Below are positions 15,798-24,294 of a stretch of 42,267 nt of DNA, piece after piece. The notes below the pieces were generated by a model. The model was given only the letters and a program-made list of their open reading frames with translations. It did not search any database and was not told where the DNA came from. The number at the start of each line of letters is the position of its first letter. Position 1 is the stretch's first letter. Origin of the DNA: Verrucomicrobiota bacterium (GTDB taxonomy: Bacteria; Verrucomicrobiota; Verrucomicrobiia; Chthoniobacterales; UBA10450); NCBI GenBank assembly GCA_003218305.1, contig QHMY01000082.1:1-42267 (forward strand), written 5' to 3'. Made by a program: the position numbers and the translations under genes.

Positions 15798-16492
15798 CAG
15801 GGAGCTGGAGAATCCTTGGCCGCGCCTTCACTGGAGAGAATCAACACGCCCGGACGATCGTCGGCAAAATCGATGCTTTGCGCGAACTGACGCCACGGAA
15901 ATGTCGCGTCTGCGCCTCCGCGGAAAACGCCACCCAACTCAGGCTCGGTTATCGGGGCCTGGTTGACTTTCTCCTTCTCGCTCGTGATGCGGCCAATCAA
16001 CTCGCGCAGCTTGTTCACCTGCATCGCCAGAAGACGCTCGTCGACTTTGGGAGCCTGCATCGCCGCGACCAGCTTTCGCGCTTCCTCGACTTCCTTCGAA
16101 CTGGGAGGCAGGAAGAGGACGAACAAATCGAACGGCGCCTTGGTTCCAGACCACTCCCAGGTCACCGGGTCTTTGGGCAGCTGAACCTCCTCAAATTCAG
16201 CCGCCACCTCCGAAAATTGTGGCCGCCATCCGTTGGCGAGCTTTCCATCCTTGGTCAAAGCAGCCAGCAACACGACGCATTTGTCGCTGGCATCGACGTG
16301 CGCTCTTACGGTCGAGCCCGGCCTCGCCGCCGTCGCTGACGGCTTGAATGGTTCTTCCTTGGCCGACGATCCGGAATCGAGGATCGAGATGCAGGCCCTC
16401 CCCTGCGGTTGATCCGAATCGGCCGCCATCAAACGGCCTGAACAAAACAAGAGGGCGAAAACGCCTGCCAGCAACAAGAAAGCCTTACTCAT
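15797..16492 (-). CDS. Secreted DUF4384-like protein, first gene of the CHASE2-CHAT operon
   Basis: The ORF is open to 16711, but the ATG at 16492 begins an obvious signal peptide (MSKAFLLLAGVFALLFCSGRLMAADS) and gives 231 residues; earlier in-frame codons encode a non-signal-like stretch. The mature protein has a beta-rich domain ('PGSTVRAHVDASDKCVVLLAALTKDGKL', 'FEEVQLP', 'APFDLFVLFLPPSSKEVEEAR') reminiscent of DUF4384, a module often paired with caspase-like or CHAT proteins, then a charged helical segment and a tail without clear motif. Its stop overlaps the start of the CHASE2 cyclase by one base. Inferred to be a periplasmic component that might present a signal to the CHASE2 domain. 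The DUF4384 assignment is by resemblance only. Confidence 0.75.
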   Translation of the reverse strand: MSKAFLLLAGVFALLFCSGRLMAADSDQPQGRACISILDSGSSAKEEPFKPSATAARPGSTVRAHVDASDKCVVLLAALTKDGKLANGWRPQFSEVAAEFEEVQLPKDPVTWEWSGTKAPFDLFVLFLPPSSKEVEEARKLVAAMQAPKVDERLLAMQVNKLRELIGRITSEKEKVNQAPITEPELGGVFRGGADATFPWRQFAQSIDFADDRPGVLILSSEGAAKDSPAP

Positions 16493-16664
16493 AGAGACAC
16501 GTAATGGATAAACGCACTTTGTTGACGAACCAACACGGCTCTTTGTGCGGAATTTCCATGAATTCCGATTCTTCCCATGAACCAAAGAAACGCCAGTCAA
16601 AACCATGCCGATGTTTCCTCGCCATGTCCGAGGATCGTGCGAATGATTAGCGGATTCTGCGCGA
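16493..16664. other. Divergent intergenic region, CHAT operon versus metal-transport genes
   Basis: 172 bp between the signal-peptide start at 16492 (minus) and the ATG at 16665 (plus). Promoters for both directions must lie here, but I see no convincing -10/-35 pair or operator palindrome. The minus-strand ORF that runs through it (residues 1-73 of the track ORF) is rejected as coding. Confidence 0.5.
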
Positions 16665-17726
16665 ATGAACGAAACGGTCTTTACCACCATCGCTCTTACC
16701 GGGTTCGGCATTGCCTTTTTTCACGCGGCCATCCCGACCCATTGGCTTCCGTTCGTCATCACGGCCCGGGCGCAGGGATGGAACCGGAACAAGACGATCG
16801 GCGTGACGGCGCTGGCCGGCACCGGGCATGTCCTTTTCACAGCGTTTCTCGGCGTGCTCATTGCCTGGTTCGGAATCGCGCTGCACGATCGGATCGGCGT
16901 CTGGTTCCATTTGATCGCCGGGGGCGCGCTCTTGCTCTTCGGGCTCTTTTACGTTTATCGGCAGCTCAGCGGGACCGGTTGCGGCCATAGCCATTTGTTT
17001 GGCGGGCATTCGCATCACGGAACAACCCCTCACCTTCACGTGCACGAAAAGGCGGCTTTGCAGCCCGGTCCGCACGGCGGAGCACTGATCGAGACCGGGA
17101 ACGGTGTGGTGGAGATTGCCATCGTCAAAGAAGCTGAAAACGCGAAGTTCCGCCTCTACCCGGTCCCGTCACCGCAGCGACCGGTTGCCACCGTGCCGGC
17201 GCCGAGTATGACCCTCGAAACCATTCGCCCGAGCGAGGAGCGGCAGATTTTCTCCTTTCAAAGTGCGGATGGCTGCCTCGTATCCACGGAGACCATTCCG
17301 ATGCCGCATGAATTCAGGGCGGTTCTGAACGTACCGCATGGAAATCATGTCCACGCTTATGAGACGCATTTTCATCAGCCGGCGGAGCAGACGTCACCAG
17401 AAGAGACAATCGAGATTGTCGCGCCCCAGCGTGGCCGCGTCTCAGATCGCCTGGCCGTCACCAGCTTGCTGGCGTTGCTCACCTTTTCGCCCTGCGAAAG
17501 CTTTCTTCCGGTTTATGTCTCGGGCGTCCGTTACGGATGGATTGGATTCGCCCTCCTCACTGCCGTCCTCTCCATTGCGACGGTCCTGGGAATGGTCATC
17601 TTCACCTGGCTCACACTCAGCAACCTGGAAAAACTTAACCTTCGTTTCCTCGAGAAATACGAAAGCGGAATCATCGGTGGTTTGCTCTGCACGCTGGGAA
17701 TTTTGATAATTGTCCTGGAAAACTAG
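16665..17726 (+). CDS. His-rich NicO/RcnA-like membrane transporter protein
   Basis: 353 residues with about six membrane segments in two groups of three. The first segment carries 'FFHAAIPTHWLPF', close to the HxxxxDH metal motif of NicO/RcnA nickel-cobalt transporters but with Thr for Asp. After the third segment comes a His-rich loop ('CGHSHLFGGHSHHGTTPHLHVHE') and an extended soluble domain of about 130 residues with more His ('PHGNHVHAYETHFHQPAE'). The second group starts 'LLALLTFSPCESFLPVYVSG', like the NicO/DsbD-type 'SPC' helix. A cation diffusion facilitator gene follows 15 bp downstream. Inferred: export or handling of a divalent transition metal; the metal cannot be told from sequence. 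Confidence 0.75.
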   Translation: MNETVFTTIALTGFGIAFFHAAIPTHWLPFVITARAQGWNRNKTIGVTALAGTGHVLFTAFLGVLIAWFGIALHDRIGVWFHLIAGGALLLFGLFYVYRQLSGTGCGHSHLFGGHSHHGTTPHLHVHEKAALQPGPHGGALIETGNGVVEIAIVKEAENAKFRLYPVPSPQRPVATVPAPSMTLETIRPSEERQIFSFQSADGCLVSTETIPMPHEFRAVLNVPHGNHVHAYETHFHQPAEQTSPEETIEIVAPQRGRVSDRLAVTSLLALLTFSPCESFLPVYVSGVRYGWIGFALLTAVLSIATVLGMVIFTWLTLSNLEKLNLRFLEKYESGIIGGLLCTLGILIIVLEN

Positions 17727-17741
17727 CGACCTCGATCCCAG

Positions 17742-18651
17742 ATGAGCGGCCATCAACACGACCAACCGGATGACTGTTGCGGACACTCGTCGAGCGCGGT
17801 GGGTCACAGTCACGCGCCCGCCAGTTTCGGAACCGCTTTCGCCGTCGGCATTACCCTCAACCTCGGTTTCGTTATACTCGAGGCGGCCTACGGCATCTTC
17901 GCCCATTCTCTCGCGCTGATCGCGGACGCCGGCCATAACCTCGGCGACGTCTTGAGCCTGTTACTAGCCTGGCCCGCACCGCGCCAACCGAGCGGCGGAC
18001 CTATGGCCTGAGAAGCTCATCGATCCTCGCGGCCCTGTTCAACGCGATTTTTCTTCTTATCACAGTGGGCGCGATTGCCTGGGAGGCAGTCCGCCGTTTT
18101 GGCGATCCCACGACGGTTGAGGCGAGGACGGTGATCTGGATCGCTATGATTGGAATTGTGATCAACACCGCGACCGCGCTGATGTTCATGTCCGGCCGGA
18201 AACGCGATCTCAACATTCGGGCCGCTTTCCTCCACATGATGGCCGACGCAGCCGTTTCCCTGGGAGTTGTGATCGCCGGCTTTGTTATCCTGGCCACGGG
18301 TCTGGCGTGGATCGACCCGGTCATCAGCCTCGTGATTGCCGCCGTCATTACGTGGAGCACCTGGGGCCTACTGCGCGATTCGGTCAACCTCGCGCTCCAC
18401 GCCGTGCCCCAAGGCATTGAAATAGCCGAAGTGCGCCGTTACCTGGCCAGCCTTCCACACGTGACCGAGGTCCACGACCTCCATGTCTGGCCGATGACGC
18501 TCATCTGGTGCGCGACGTGGCCGACTGCGACTGCGCGCTTCTGGACCAAGCCGCGCGGGATTTACATCGCAAGTTCGAGATCCAGCACGCCACCTTACAA
18601 TTCGAGACCGTTGATCACCATTGTCACCTGGCGGCGGACGAGAAAGTTTAG
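17742..18651 (+). pseudogene. Cation diffusion facilitator (CzcD-type), broken by two frameshifts
   Basis: Three consecutive reading frames together encode a CDF zinc/cobalt exporter. Part 1 (from 17742) has a His/Cys-rich N-terminus and TM2 site 'ADAGHNLGDVLSLLLAW'. Around 17970 the frame changes; the next frame gives 'ERRTYGLRSSSILAALFNAIFLL', TM5 site 'LHMMADAAVSLGVV' and 'VTEVHDLHVW'. Around 18495 it changes again; the third frame gives 'DAHLVRDVADCDC', 'HRKFEIQHATLQFE' and 'DHHCHLAADEKV', ending at TAG 18651. Both HxxxD metal sites survive. Both shifts go the same way and seem to lack a few residues typical of the family, suggesting small deletions. Either a recent pseudogene or two consensus errors in an otherwise intact gene. 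Follows the NicO-like gene. Confidence 0.85.
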
Positions 18652-18724
18652 CCGCACCAACTCCGAGATGGCTTCGATAATTCTATTGAAACGGATACCC
18701 GATCGCATTGACTGTCCGCCAGGC

Positions 18725-19117
18725 ATGAGAATCACGCGTCGTCTGGTGGCAGTGGTCCTGATCGCGCTCGGACTGCTGAATATCATTTCCTGCAGTGCCA
18801 AGGAGAAGAAGCTCACCTTTAACGGCGGCGACTTGTATTACAGCTCTCAAGTGACCGAGGCCGACGCGAAAAGGCTGGGGAATTACCTGGTGGAAGACAA
18901 GTTTTTCGATGGCATCCAAAAAACGGCGAAGCTCGACAAGAACGGAGAAACCTACGAGTTCCGGATGGTCTTAAAAGACGCGGAGAATGTTCGCGAGGTA
19001 ATGAAAACCTATCCCGCCGTCGCAAAGAAACTGAGCGAGCAGGTCTTCCATGGCAAAAAGGTCGCCATTCATTTGTGCGACGACGGTTTCAAGACGCTCC
19101 AAGTCGTCGAGAACTAA
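18725..19117 (+). CDS. Small predicted lipoprotein
   Basis: The track ORF (18065-19117) joins the middle of the CDF pseudogene to this gene in one frame by chance; I start at the ATG at 18725, which gives a 130-residue protein with a lipoprotein signal (MRITRRLVAVVLIALGLL) and lipobox IISC, so Cys23 would be lipidated. An upstream ATG at 18668 is possible but would bury the signal. The mature part ('LTFNGGDLYYSSQVTEADAKRLGNYLVEDKFF', 'KKVAIHLCDDGFKTLQVVEN') contains the 'LYY...VTEAEAKALGEYLV' pattern I associate with small conserved proteins of unknown function. Role unknown; envelope-located. Confidence 0.75.
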   Translation: MRITRRLVAVVLIALGLLNIISCSAKEKKLTFNGGDLYYSSQVTEADAKRLGNYLVEDKFFDGIQKTAKLDKNGETYEFRMVLKDAENVREVMKTYPAVAKKLSEQVFHGKKVAIHLCDDGFKTLQVVEN

Positions 19118-19164
19118 TTACAGCAGCCGGCCAAGCCGCTTCTCAAGCCTCCGCAATCTGCGTT

Positions 19165-20088
19165 TTAAGCGGATAGATTCTCAACGTCGAAAGCGCTCAT
19201 GGCCCTGAACATTTCGTAGCGCTCGGCAATCTGCGGCATGGTCAGGGTCCGCAGACGCTCCATGCTGAACGCCTCAACGTTAAAACTCGCGAGCACACTC
19301 CCTGAAATGATCGCGCGGCGAAGATCGGCAAAAGTCGGATCCACCTTTCTCGAGGCGAGATAACCGGCCAGGCCGCCGGCAAATGTGTCCCCTGCTCCGG
19401 TCGGATCGTGGATGTCCTCCAGCGGATAAGCGCCACAACTAAAAAACTCGTTCTCGCCGAAGAGCAGCGCACCGTGTTCGCCTTTTTTAATCGCGACATA
19501 TTTCGGACCTGAGGCGCGAATCTTCCGCCCGGCTTTGATCAGGCTCGTTTCCTTGGTCAGCTGTCGGGCTTCGCTGTCATTAAGAATGAGCAGGTCCACT
19601 CGCGGAAGGAGCGCGTCGAGCTCGGGCCGCGTGGTTTCAATCCATAGATCCATAGTGTCCGCGACGACAAAGCGCGGGCGCTTCATCTGATCGAGCACGT
19701 GGGACTGCAGCGCGGGCGCGATGTTCGCCAGCAAAACGAAATCAGTCTCGCGGTAGGACGGCGGGAGCTCCGGGCGAAAATGCTCGAAAACGTTGAGCGC
19801 CACCGAGCGCGTCTCGCGCGTGTTCATGTCCCACGCGTATTCGCCAGACCAGCGAAAAGTCTTCCCGGAAACCCGTTGGACACCTTCCGCTTCAATCTGG
19901 CGCGATTTCCAGAACTCGAATTCCGAAGCTGGAAAATCGTCGCCCACGATTCCAACCAGTTTGACGGGTGAAAAGAAGCTCGCCCCCAGGGCGGCGTAGG
20001 TAGCTGACCCTCCCATCAGATCGGCGTGTTCTTCCAACTGAGTTTTGACGGTGTCGAGTGCGATGGAACCAACAATGAGGACTGACAT
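19165..20088 (-). CDS. PfkB-family carbohydrate/nucleoside kinase
   Basis: 307 residues, ribokinase (PfkB) fold. Near the N-terminus 'MGGSATYAALGASFF' matches the GG substrate-binding motif, and 'DPTGAGDTFAGGLAGYLAS' matches the second PfkB signature with the catalytic Asp and anion hole GAGD. 'LILNDSEARQLT' and 'KYVAIKKGEHGALLF' match the middle of the fold. The exact substrate (sugar, nucleoside) cannot be assigned. The start codon overlaps the stop of thiE (TAATG), so the two are translated together; in the accB-accC-thiE-kinase operon a vitamin-related substrate is possible but not shown. The 3' end is followed by convergent genes. Confidence 0.9.
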   Translation of the reverse strand: MSVLIVGSIALDTVKTQLEEHADLMGGSATYAALGASFFSPVKLVGIVGDDFPASEFEFWKSRQIEAEGVQRVSGKTFRWSGEYAWDMNTRETRSVALNVFEHFRPELPPSYRETDFVLLANIAPALQSHVLDQMKRPRFVVADTMDLWIETTRPELDALLPRVDLLILNDSEARQLTKETSLIKAGRKIRASGPKYVAIKKGEHGALLFGENEFFSCGAYPLEDIHDPTGAGDTFAGGLAGYLASRKVDPTFADLRRAIISGSVLASFNVEAFSMERLRTLTMPQIAERYEMFRAMSAFDVENLSA

Positions 20089-20747
20089 TAGGATTTTTGA
20101 TTTTCGATTTGCGATTTGCGATTTAACAGCTCTTTGGCCGCTCGGCCATACGCCGCGATATCTTCTGCCAAAAGCAAACCCGAAACAATAACAACACGGC
20201 GCGCACCTGCTTCGATCACTTCCGGCAAATTGTCCAGCTTGATGCCGCCAATACAGAAAATCGGCAGGCGCACCGCGTCGTGAACCTTTCGGATGTCTTC
20301 AAGCCCGATTGGGCGGTAATCGGGCTTCGTCGGCGTGGCGAAAATGGGCCCGAACCCTATGTAGTCCGCCCCTTCGTAAAAGGCTCGAATCGCCTGATCG
20401 ACACTGTGCGTCGATTTCCCCACGGAACAATTGGGCCCGGCGATTTCCCGCACTTCGGCAATCGGCGGGTCATCCTGCCCCACATGCACGCCTTCTGCCG
20501 CAACCAGACGCGCGATCTCAGGATGGTCGTTGATGATCAACGGAACCCCGTGCGCGGCGGTGACACGGTGCAAGTCCGCCGCCAGCCGCGCGATCTCTGA
20601 CGCCGGCTGCGCTTTCGCGCGCAATTGGAGCAGATCGATACCCGCGGCGATCATTTGTTCGGCCACCTTCACAGCCTCGGAGCTCTCCACGTAGCCCAGG
20701 TCGAGAATGCCGTAGAGCCGGCAGCTGTTTAGATCCGCGGCGGTCAA
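20088..20747 (-). CDS. thiE: Thiamine-phosphate synthase
   Basis: 219 residues. Couples HMP-pyrophosphate and thiazole phosphate to thiamine monophosphate in the cytoplasm. Recognised from 'GIDLLQLRAK', 'LIINDHPEIARL', 'GVHVGQDD', 'SVGKSTHSVDQA', 'YIGFGPIFATPTK' and the phosphate loop 'FCIGGIKLDNL', in the right order and spacing. The start appears to be TTG at 20747, 10 bp after the accC stop; no in-frame ATG lies early enough, and no strong Shine-Dalgarno is seen. The C-terminus (NRKSQIENQKS) is read from a short tandem repeat of GATTTGC-like units and is probably dispensable. Stop overlaps the kinase start. Confidence 0.93.
   Translation of the reverse strand: MTAADLNSCRLYGILDLGYVESSEAVKVAEQMIAAGIDLLQLRAKAQPASEIARLAADLHRVTAAHGVPLIINDHPEIARLVAAEGVHVGQDDPPIAEVREIAGPNCSVGKSTHSVDQAIRAFYEGADYIGFGPIFATPTKPDYRPIGLEDIRKVHDAVRLPIFCIGGIKLDNLPEVIEAGARRVVIVSGLLLAEDIAAYGRAAKELLNRKSQIENQKS
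20091..20126. repeat. Short tandem repeat (GATTTGC-like) at the thiE 3' end
   Basis: Plus-strand sequence contains CGATTTGCGATTTGCGATTT preceded by related GATTTTTGATTTT. It adds Lys/Gln/Asn/Ser-rich residues to ThiE. Confidence 0.7.
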
Positions 20748-20757
20748 GGGCGGGCGG

Positions 20758-22143
20758 TTACTCGTGCAACCGGGTCGGAGTCGGCTTCAACTCGAAGTGA
20801 TCGGAGCTCATCACCCGTTCCACAAAGCCGGTATCATAGGTGCCGTTACAGAATTCCGCATTCCGCATGATGGCGCTATGAAACGGGACAGTCGTCTTGA
20901 TCCCGGTAATGTAATACTCATCCAGCGCCCGGCGCATGCGCGCGATCGCCGAATTGCGCGTCGCCCCGACCGTGATCAACTTCGCAATCATCGAGTCGTA
21001 ATAAGGCGGCACGACATACCCGGTGTAGGCGTGCGAATCGATCCTGACTCCGCGTCCTCCCGGCGCATAATAGAATGCGATCCGGCCCGGCGAGGGTTGA
21101 AAATTTTTCTCCGGATCTTCGGCATTGATCCGGCATTGAATCGCATGAAGCCGCGCCGTGGCGTTAGCCACATGGGGTGAGAGGCGCTCACCCGCCGCGA
21201 TCAAGATCTGTTCCTTGACCAGATCACAACCGTAAACCTCCTCCGTGATCGTATGCTCCACCTGGATCCGGGTATTCATCTCGATGAAATAGTAATTCCC
21301 CTGGTTATCGACCAGGAATTCCATCGTCCCGGCGTTTTGATAACCGACCGATTGCGCCAGCTTGACCGCGGCGTGGCCCATTTTTTTGCGCAACGCGGGC
21401 GAGACCATCGGTGACGGACACTCCTCGATCACCTTCTGGTTGCGCCGCTGAATCGAACAATCCCGTTCTCCAAGGTGAACGACGTGTCCATGCTGGTCGG
21501 CCATGATCTGGAATTCGATGTGATGCGGATTGACGATCAGTTTCTCGATGTAGACATCGCCGTTTCCGAAAGCCTTCTCCGCCTCGGTGCGGGCAGCGTG
21601 AAAGGCCGGGCCGAGGCTGGCTTCGTTATGCGCAGCCCGCATCCCGCGTCCACCTCCGCCAGCCACCGCCTTGATCATGAGGGGGAAACCAATCTTGCGC
21701 GCGAGCTTGAGGGCATCCTCTACGTTCTCGATAATTCCGTCACTGCCCGGCGTGACCGCAACCCCAGCCTTGCGGGCAGACGCACGCGCGGAGTTCTTGT
21801 CCCCCATGGCGTGCATCGCCCGGGCGGGAGGACCGATGAACTTGATCTCGCAGCTTTCGCAGACTTCGGCGAAGTGCGCGTTCTCGGAGAGAAACCCGTA
21901 GCCGGGATGGATGGCATCCACGTCTCCGACTTCCGCGGCGCTCATGATGCGATCGATCTTAAGGTAACTTTCCGAGCTGGCCGGGGCGCCAATACAGATC
22001 GCCTCGTCGGCCAATTGGACATGGAGGGAATCCACATCCGCCTCGGAATAAACCGCGAGCGTTCGGATACCGAGTTCCTTGCACGCCCGGATAATGCGCA
22101 GGGCGATTTCTCCGCGATTGGCGATTAGAATTTTCTCAAACAT
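20758..22143 (-). CDS. accC: Acetyl-CoA carboxylase, biotin carboxylase subunit
   Basis: The ORF runs to 22326, but the family start [17 protein letters not shown] is at ATG 22143, giving 461 residues, the usual size. ATP-dependent carboxylation of biotin on AccB, first step of fatty-acid synthesis. Seen: N-domain '[18 protein letters not shown]' and '[13 protein letters not shown]'; ATP-grasp glycine loop '[11 protein letters not shown]'; '[20 protein letters not shown]'; metal/catalytic 'MEFLVD' and '[18 protein letters not shown]'; C-terminal 'SMIAKLI'. All key residues intact. The gene follows accB by 56 bp and precedes thiE by 10 bp. Confidence 0.97.
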   Translation of the reverse strand: MFEKILIANRGEIALRIIRACKELGIRTLAVYSEADVDSLHVQLADEAICIGAPASSESYLKIDRIMSAAEVGDVDAIHPGYGFLSENAHFAEVCESCEIKFIGPPARAMHAMGDKNSARASARKAGVAVTPGSDGIIENVEDALKLARKIGFPLMIKAVAGGGGRGMRAAHNEASLGPAFHAARTEAEKAFGNGDVYIEKLIVNPHHIEFQIMADQHGHVVHLGERDCSIQRRNQKVIEECPSPMVSPALRKKMGHAAVKLAQSVGYQNAGTMEFLVDNQGNYYFIEMNTRIQVEHTITEEVYGCDLVKEQILIAAGERLSPHVANATARLHAIQCRINAEDPEKNFQPSPGRIAFYYAPGGRGVRIDSHAYTGYVVPPYYDSMIAKLITVGATRNSAIARMRRALDEYYITGIKTTVPFHSAIMRNAEFCNGTYDTGFVERVMSSDHFELKPTPTRLHE

Positions 22144-22199
22144 CACAGTGGCGCCCGTTCCCGCCGAAAGACCGAAACTACGTAAGCGGAAGGACTGCG

Positions 22200-22664
22200 T
22201 TACCGGACGCGGAAAAGGACCTGGCCGAATTGGACGGGCTTTCCGCCTTCGGCCACGATTTCGGCGATCACGCCTTTTGTTTCCGCCTTGATCTCGTTCA
22301 TGACTTTCATCGCCTCGATAATGCAAACGACCGTTTCTTCGGTGACCTCTTTGCCTACGTCGATGAACGGCGGGGATTCCGGTGAGGCGGCGCGGTAGAA
22401 TGTGCCCACCATGGGGGACACGATCTCCCGGAGAGATGCACCTTTTTCCGCTGCGGAGGCCGCCGGGGCTGGGGCGGGAGCGGACGCGGCCGGCGGGGCC
22501 ACGGGCGCCATCGCGGGCAGGCCGTTAACGGGTTGGGCGAACATCGTTTGCTCGCCCGCGCCCTTTTGCAGCTTCAGCTTGAAGCCGTCCTTCTCCATCT
22601 CGAAGACCGACAGGTCGTTCTTCCTCATGAGATCGATAACGGCTTTGATGTCTTTTAATTCCAA
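22200..22664 (-). CDS. accB: Acetyl-CoA carboxylase biotin carboxyl carrier protein
   Basis: 154 residues. N-terminal helical part ([30 protein letters not shown]), an Ala/Pro-rich linker (about 50-72), and a biotinyl domain (about 78-154) with the biotin acceptor Lys120 in EAMKVMNEI. Includes the 'thumb'-region sequence '[22 protein letters not shown]' typical of bacterial AccB. Carries carboxybiotin between AccC and the carboxyltransferase. First gene of the accB-accC-thiE-kinase operon; the spacer upstream contains GTGCTC repeats. Confidence 0.97.
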   Translation of the reverse strand: MELKDIKAVIDLMRKNDLSVFEMEKDGFKLKLQKGAGEQTMFAQPVNGLPAMAPVAPPAASAPAPAPAASAAEKGASLREIVSPMVGTFYRAASPESPPFIDVGKEVTEETVVCIIEAMKVMNEIKAETKGVIAEIVAEGGKPVQFGQVLFRVR

Positions 22665-22746
22665 GATGGCTCCGTGGTCGAGGCTGGGCGTTTAGGTAAC
22701 GCGGTTTTCCCGCCAAGGTCAAGCAAACGAATGACCGCCTCCCCAT

Positions 22747-22832
22747 CGTTCTCGTGCTCGTGCTCCGGCTCGTGCTCGATTAGGGACCGGCCTGACACAG
22801 AACGAGCACGAGTAGGAGCACGAGCACGATTA
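22747..22832. repeat. GTGCTC inverted repeat between accB and the ABC ATPase gene
   Basis: Left arm 22747-22779 (CGTTCTCGTGCTCGTGCTC and following) and right arm 22800-22829 (GAACGAGCACGAG and following) are near reverse complements separated by about 20 bp containing TTAGGGACCGG. Read on the minus strand the right arm starts TCGTAATCGTGCTC, identical over 14 bases to the element after the stop at 1316. Its TAA is the stop codon of the ABC gene. Could form a long hairpin in either transcript and might act as a terminator or mRNA-end structure. Confidence 0.75.
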
Positions 22833-23531
22833 CGAAATGGATGAGGAATCCCCCACCACCCGCCCATCACGCATCTCGACCCGCCGGGAGGCGGCCCGCG
22901 CCACTTCGTCGCTGTGGGTCGCCACAATCAGGGTAGTCATCCGCTCTGTGGCGATCTCCTCCAGCAGTCGCATCACGCTCGAGGCGGACTGAGAATCGAG
23001 ATTGCCGGTCGGCTCGTCCGCGATCAAAAGCGCGGGACGATGGATCAGTGCCCGAGCGATGGCGGTTCGTTGCTGCTCCCCTCCACTGAGTTGATGAATG
23101 AAGTGCGTCGATCGATCGGTCAGTCCGACCAGATCGATCAGCTCCGCCGCTCGTCTCTCGCTCTCCTCCGCCGGCACCCCTTGCAACAGCAAAGGGAAGC
23201 TGACGTTTTCCCTCACGTTCATCGTCGGCAGGAGATTGAAGAACTGAAAAACCAGGCCGAGCTGTCGACGGCGATATTCCGTCAAAGCCGCGTCATCTGC
23301 GGTGTGCAACGCCAGACCGTCCACTACGATCTCCCCTGTAGTCGGCTGCTCCAGGCCCGCGAGAAGGTGAATGAGCGTGCTCTTGCCGCAACCGCTCGGT
23401 CCGCGCACGGCAACAAATTCATTCCGCGCGATTTCAAGCGAGACTCCGTCCAGCGCGTGCACCGCCCGTTCTCCAGTCTTATAATGGCGACAGATGTTCC
23501 TCAGCGAGATCAAGGAAGCTCTATCAGCCAC
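22830..23531 (-). CDS. ABC transporter ATP-binding protein (LolD/MacB type)
   Basis: Cytoplasmic ATPase subunit. Walker A 'GPSGCGKST', Q-loop '[25 protein letters not shown]', signature '[19 protein letters not shown]', Walker B '[15 protein letters not shown]', switch His 'VATHSDE'. The sequence pattern is that of the LolD/MacB/FtsE group that works with mechanotransmission permeases. The track ORF starts at 23624, but similarity begins at '[12 protein letters not shown]'; the GTG at 23531 (VADRAS) gives 233 residues, the normal length, and shortens the overlap with the divergent RluA-type gene. No permease gene is adjacent, so its partner must be elsewhere. Stop codon lies inside a repeat element. 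Confidence 0.92.
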   Translation of the reverse strand: MADRASLISLRNICRHYKTGERAVHALDGVSLEIARNEFVAVRGPSGCGKSTLIHLLAGLEQPTTGEIVVDGLALHTADDAALTEYRRRQLGLVFQFFNLLPTMNVRENVSFPLLLQGVPAEESERRAAELIDLVGLTDRSTHFIHQLSGGEQQRTAIARALIHRPALLIADEPTGNLDSQSASSVMRLLEEIATERMTTLIVATHSDEVARAASRRVEMRDGRVVGDSSSIS

Positions 23532-24294
23532 GGCCGCCACGCGCGCAAACAACGCCGCCACCTTCGCGATCGTGGCCGAAAGCGATGACTTCATCGTCGT
23601 CGAGAAGCCGGCTTTCCTGCTCATTCATCCCAGCAAACCGACCAATGCTCGCACGCTCTGGGGCGAGCTCCGGCATCTGCTCGCTTTCGAACTCGCCAAC
23701 GGCGGCCAGGTTTCGATCGTCAATCGGCTCGACCGGGAAACGAGCGGGCTGGTCCTGGTGGCCAAGAACGCAGCCACGGCGCGGCGCTTTGGATTGGCGA
23801 TGCAGGAGCAGCGAATCGCCAAGGAGTATCTCGCCATTGTCTGGGGGTGGCCGGAATGGGAATCGAAAACCGTGGATGCGCCCCTGCTCCGGCAAGGCAT
23901 TCACGCGCCATCAAAGATCTGGCTCAAACAAACCATCCACCCGGCGGGTGCCCCGGCCCGAACGCAATTTACGATTGAACGGCGGTTTACTCGCGACGGG
24001 GCAGGCAACGACCGCTTCAGCGTCATCCGGGCGATACCCGAGACCGGCCGCACCCATCAAATCCGCGTGCATCTCTCCTCCCTGGGACATCCGGTCGTCG
24101 GCGACAAGATCTATGGACCGGACGAGGGACTCTATCTTGAATTCATCGAGACCGGATGGACGCCGGCGCTGGAATCTCGCCTTCTCCTGCCACGCCACGC
24201 TCTCCATTCCGCGGCTCTGAAAATCGACGCCGGCGAAACCTGGACCAGTCCGTTGCCGGCAGACCTGAGAACTTTCGCGGGCGACGTCCCCTGA
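23494..24294 (+). CDS. RluA-family 23S/tRNA pseudouridine synthase
   Basis: About 266 residues. Catalytic motif 'VNRLDRETSGLVLVAKN' with Asp80, plus 'FIVVEKPAFLLIHPS', 'KEYLAIVWG' and 'IPETGRTHQIRVHLSSLGHPVVGDKIYG', which together define the RluA/RluC/RluD family. It isomerises uridine to pseudouridine in RNA; the target site cannot be told. No S4 domain at the N-terminus. The start is uncertain: ATG 23494 overlaps the 5' end of the divergent ABC gene; a GTG at 23572 would cut very close to the conserved core. The stop TGA falls within a 16-bp perfect palindrome. Confidence 0.92.
   Translation: MFLSEIKEALSATAATRANNAATFAIVAESDDFIVVEKPAFLLIHPSKPTNARTLWGELRHLLAFELANGGQVSIVNRLDRETSGLVLVAKNAATARRFGLAMQEQRIAKEYLAIVWGWPEWESKTVDAPLLRQGIHAPSKIWLKQTIHPAGAPARTQFTIERRFTRDGAGNDRFSVIRAIPETGRTHQIRVHLSSLGHPVVGDKIYGPDEGLYLEFIETGWTPALESRLLLPRHALHSAALKIDAGETWTSPLPADLRTFAGDVP

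Noticed and set aside
16493-16711. N-terminal extension of the DUF4384-like ORF
   Set aside because: A complete signal peptide starts at 16492; the extension is not signal-like and lies in the divergent promoter region.
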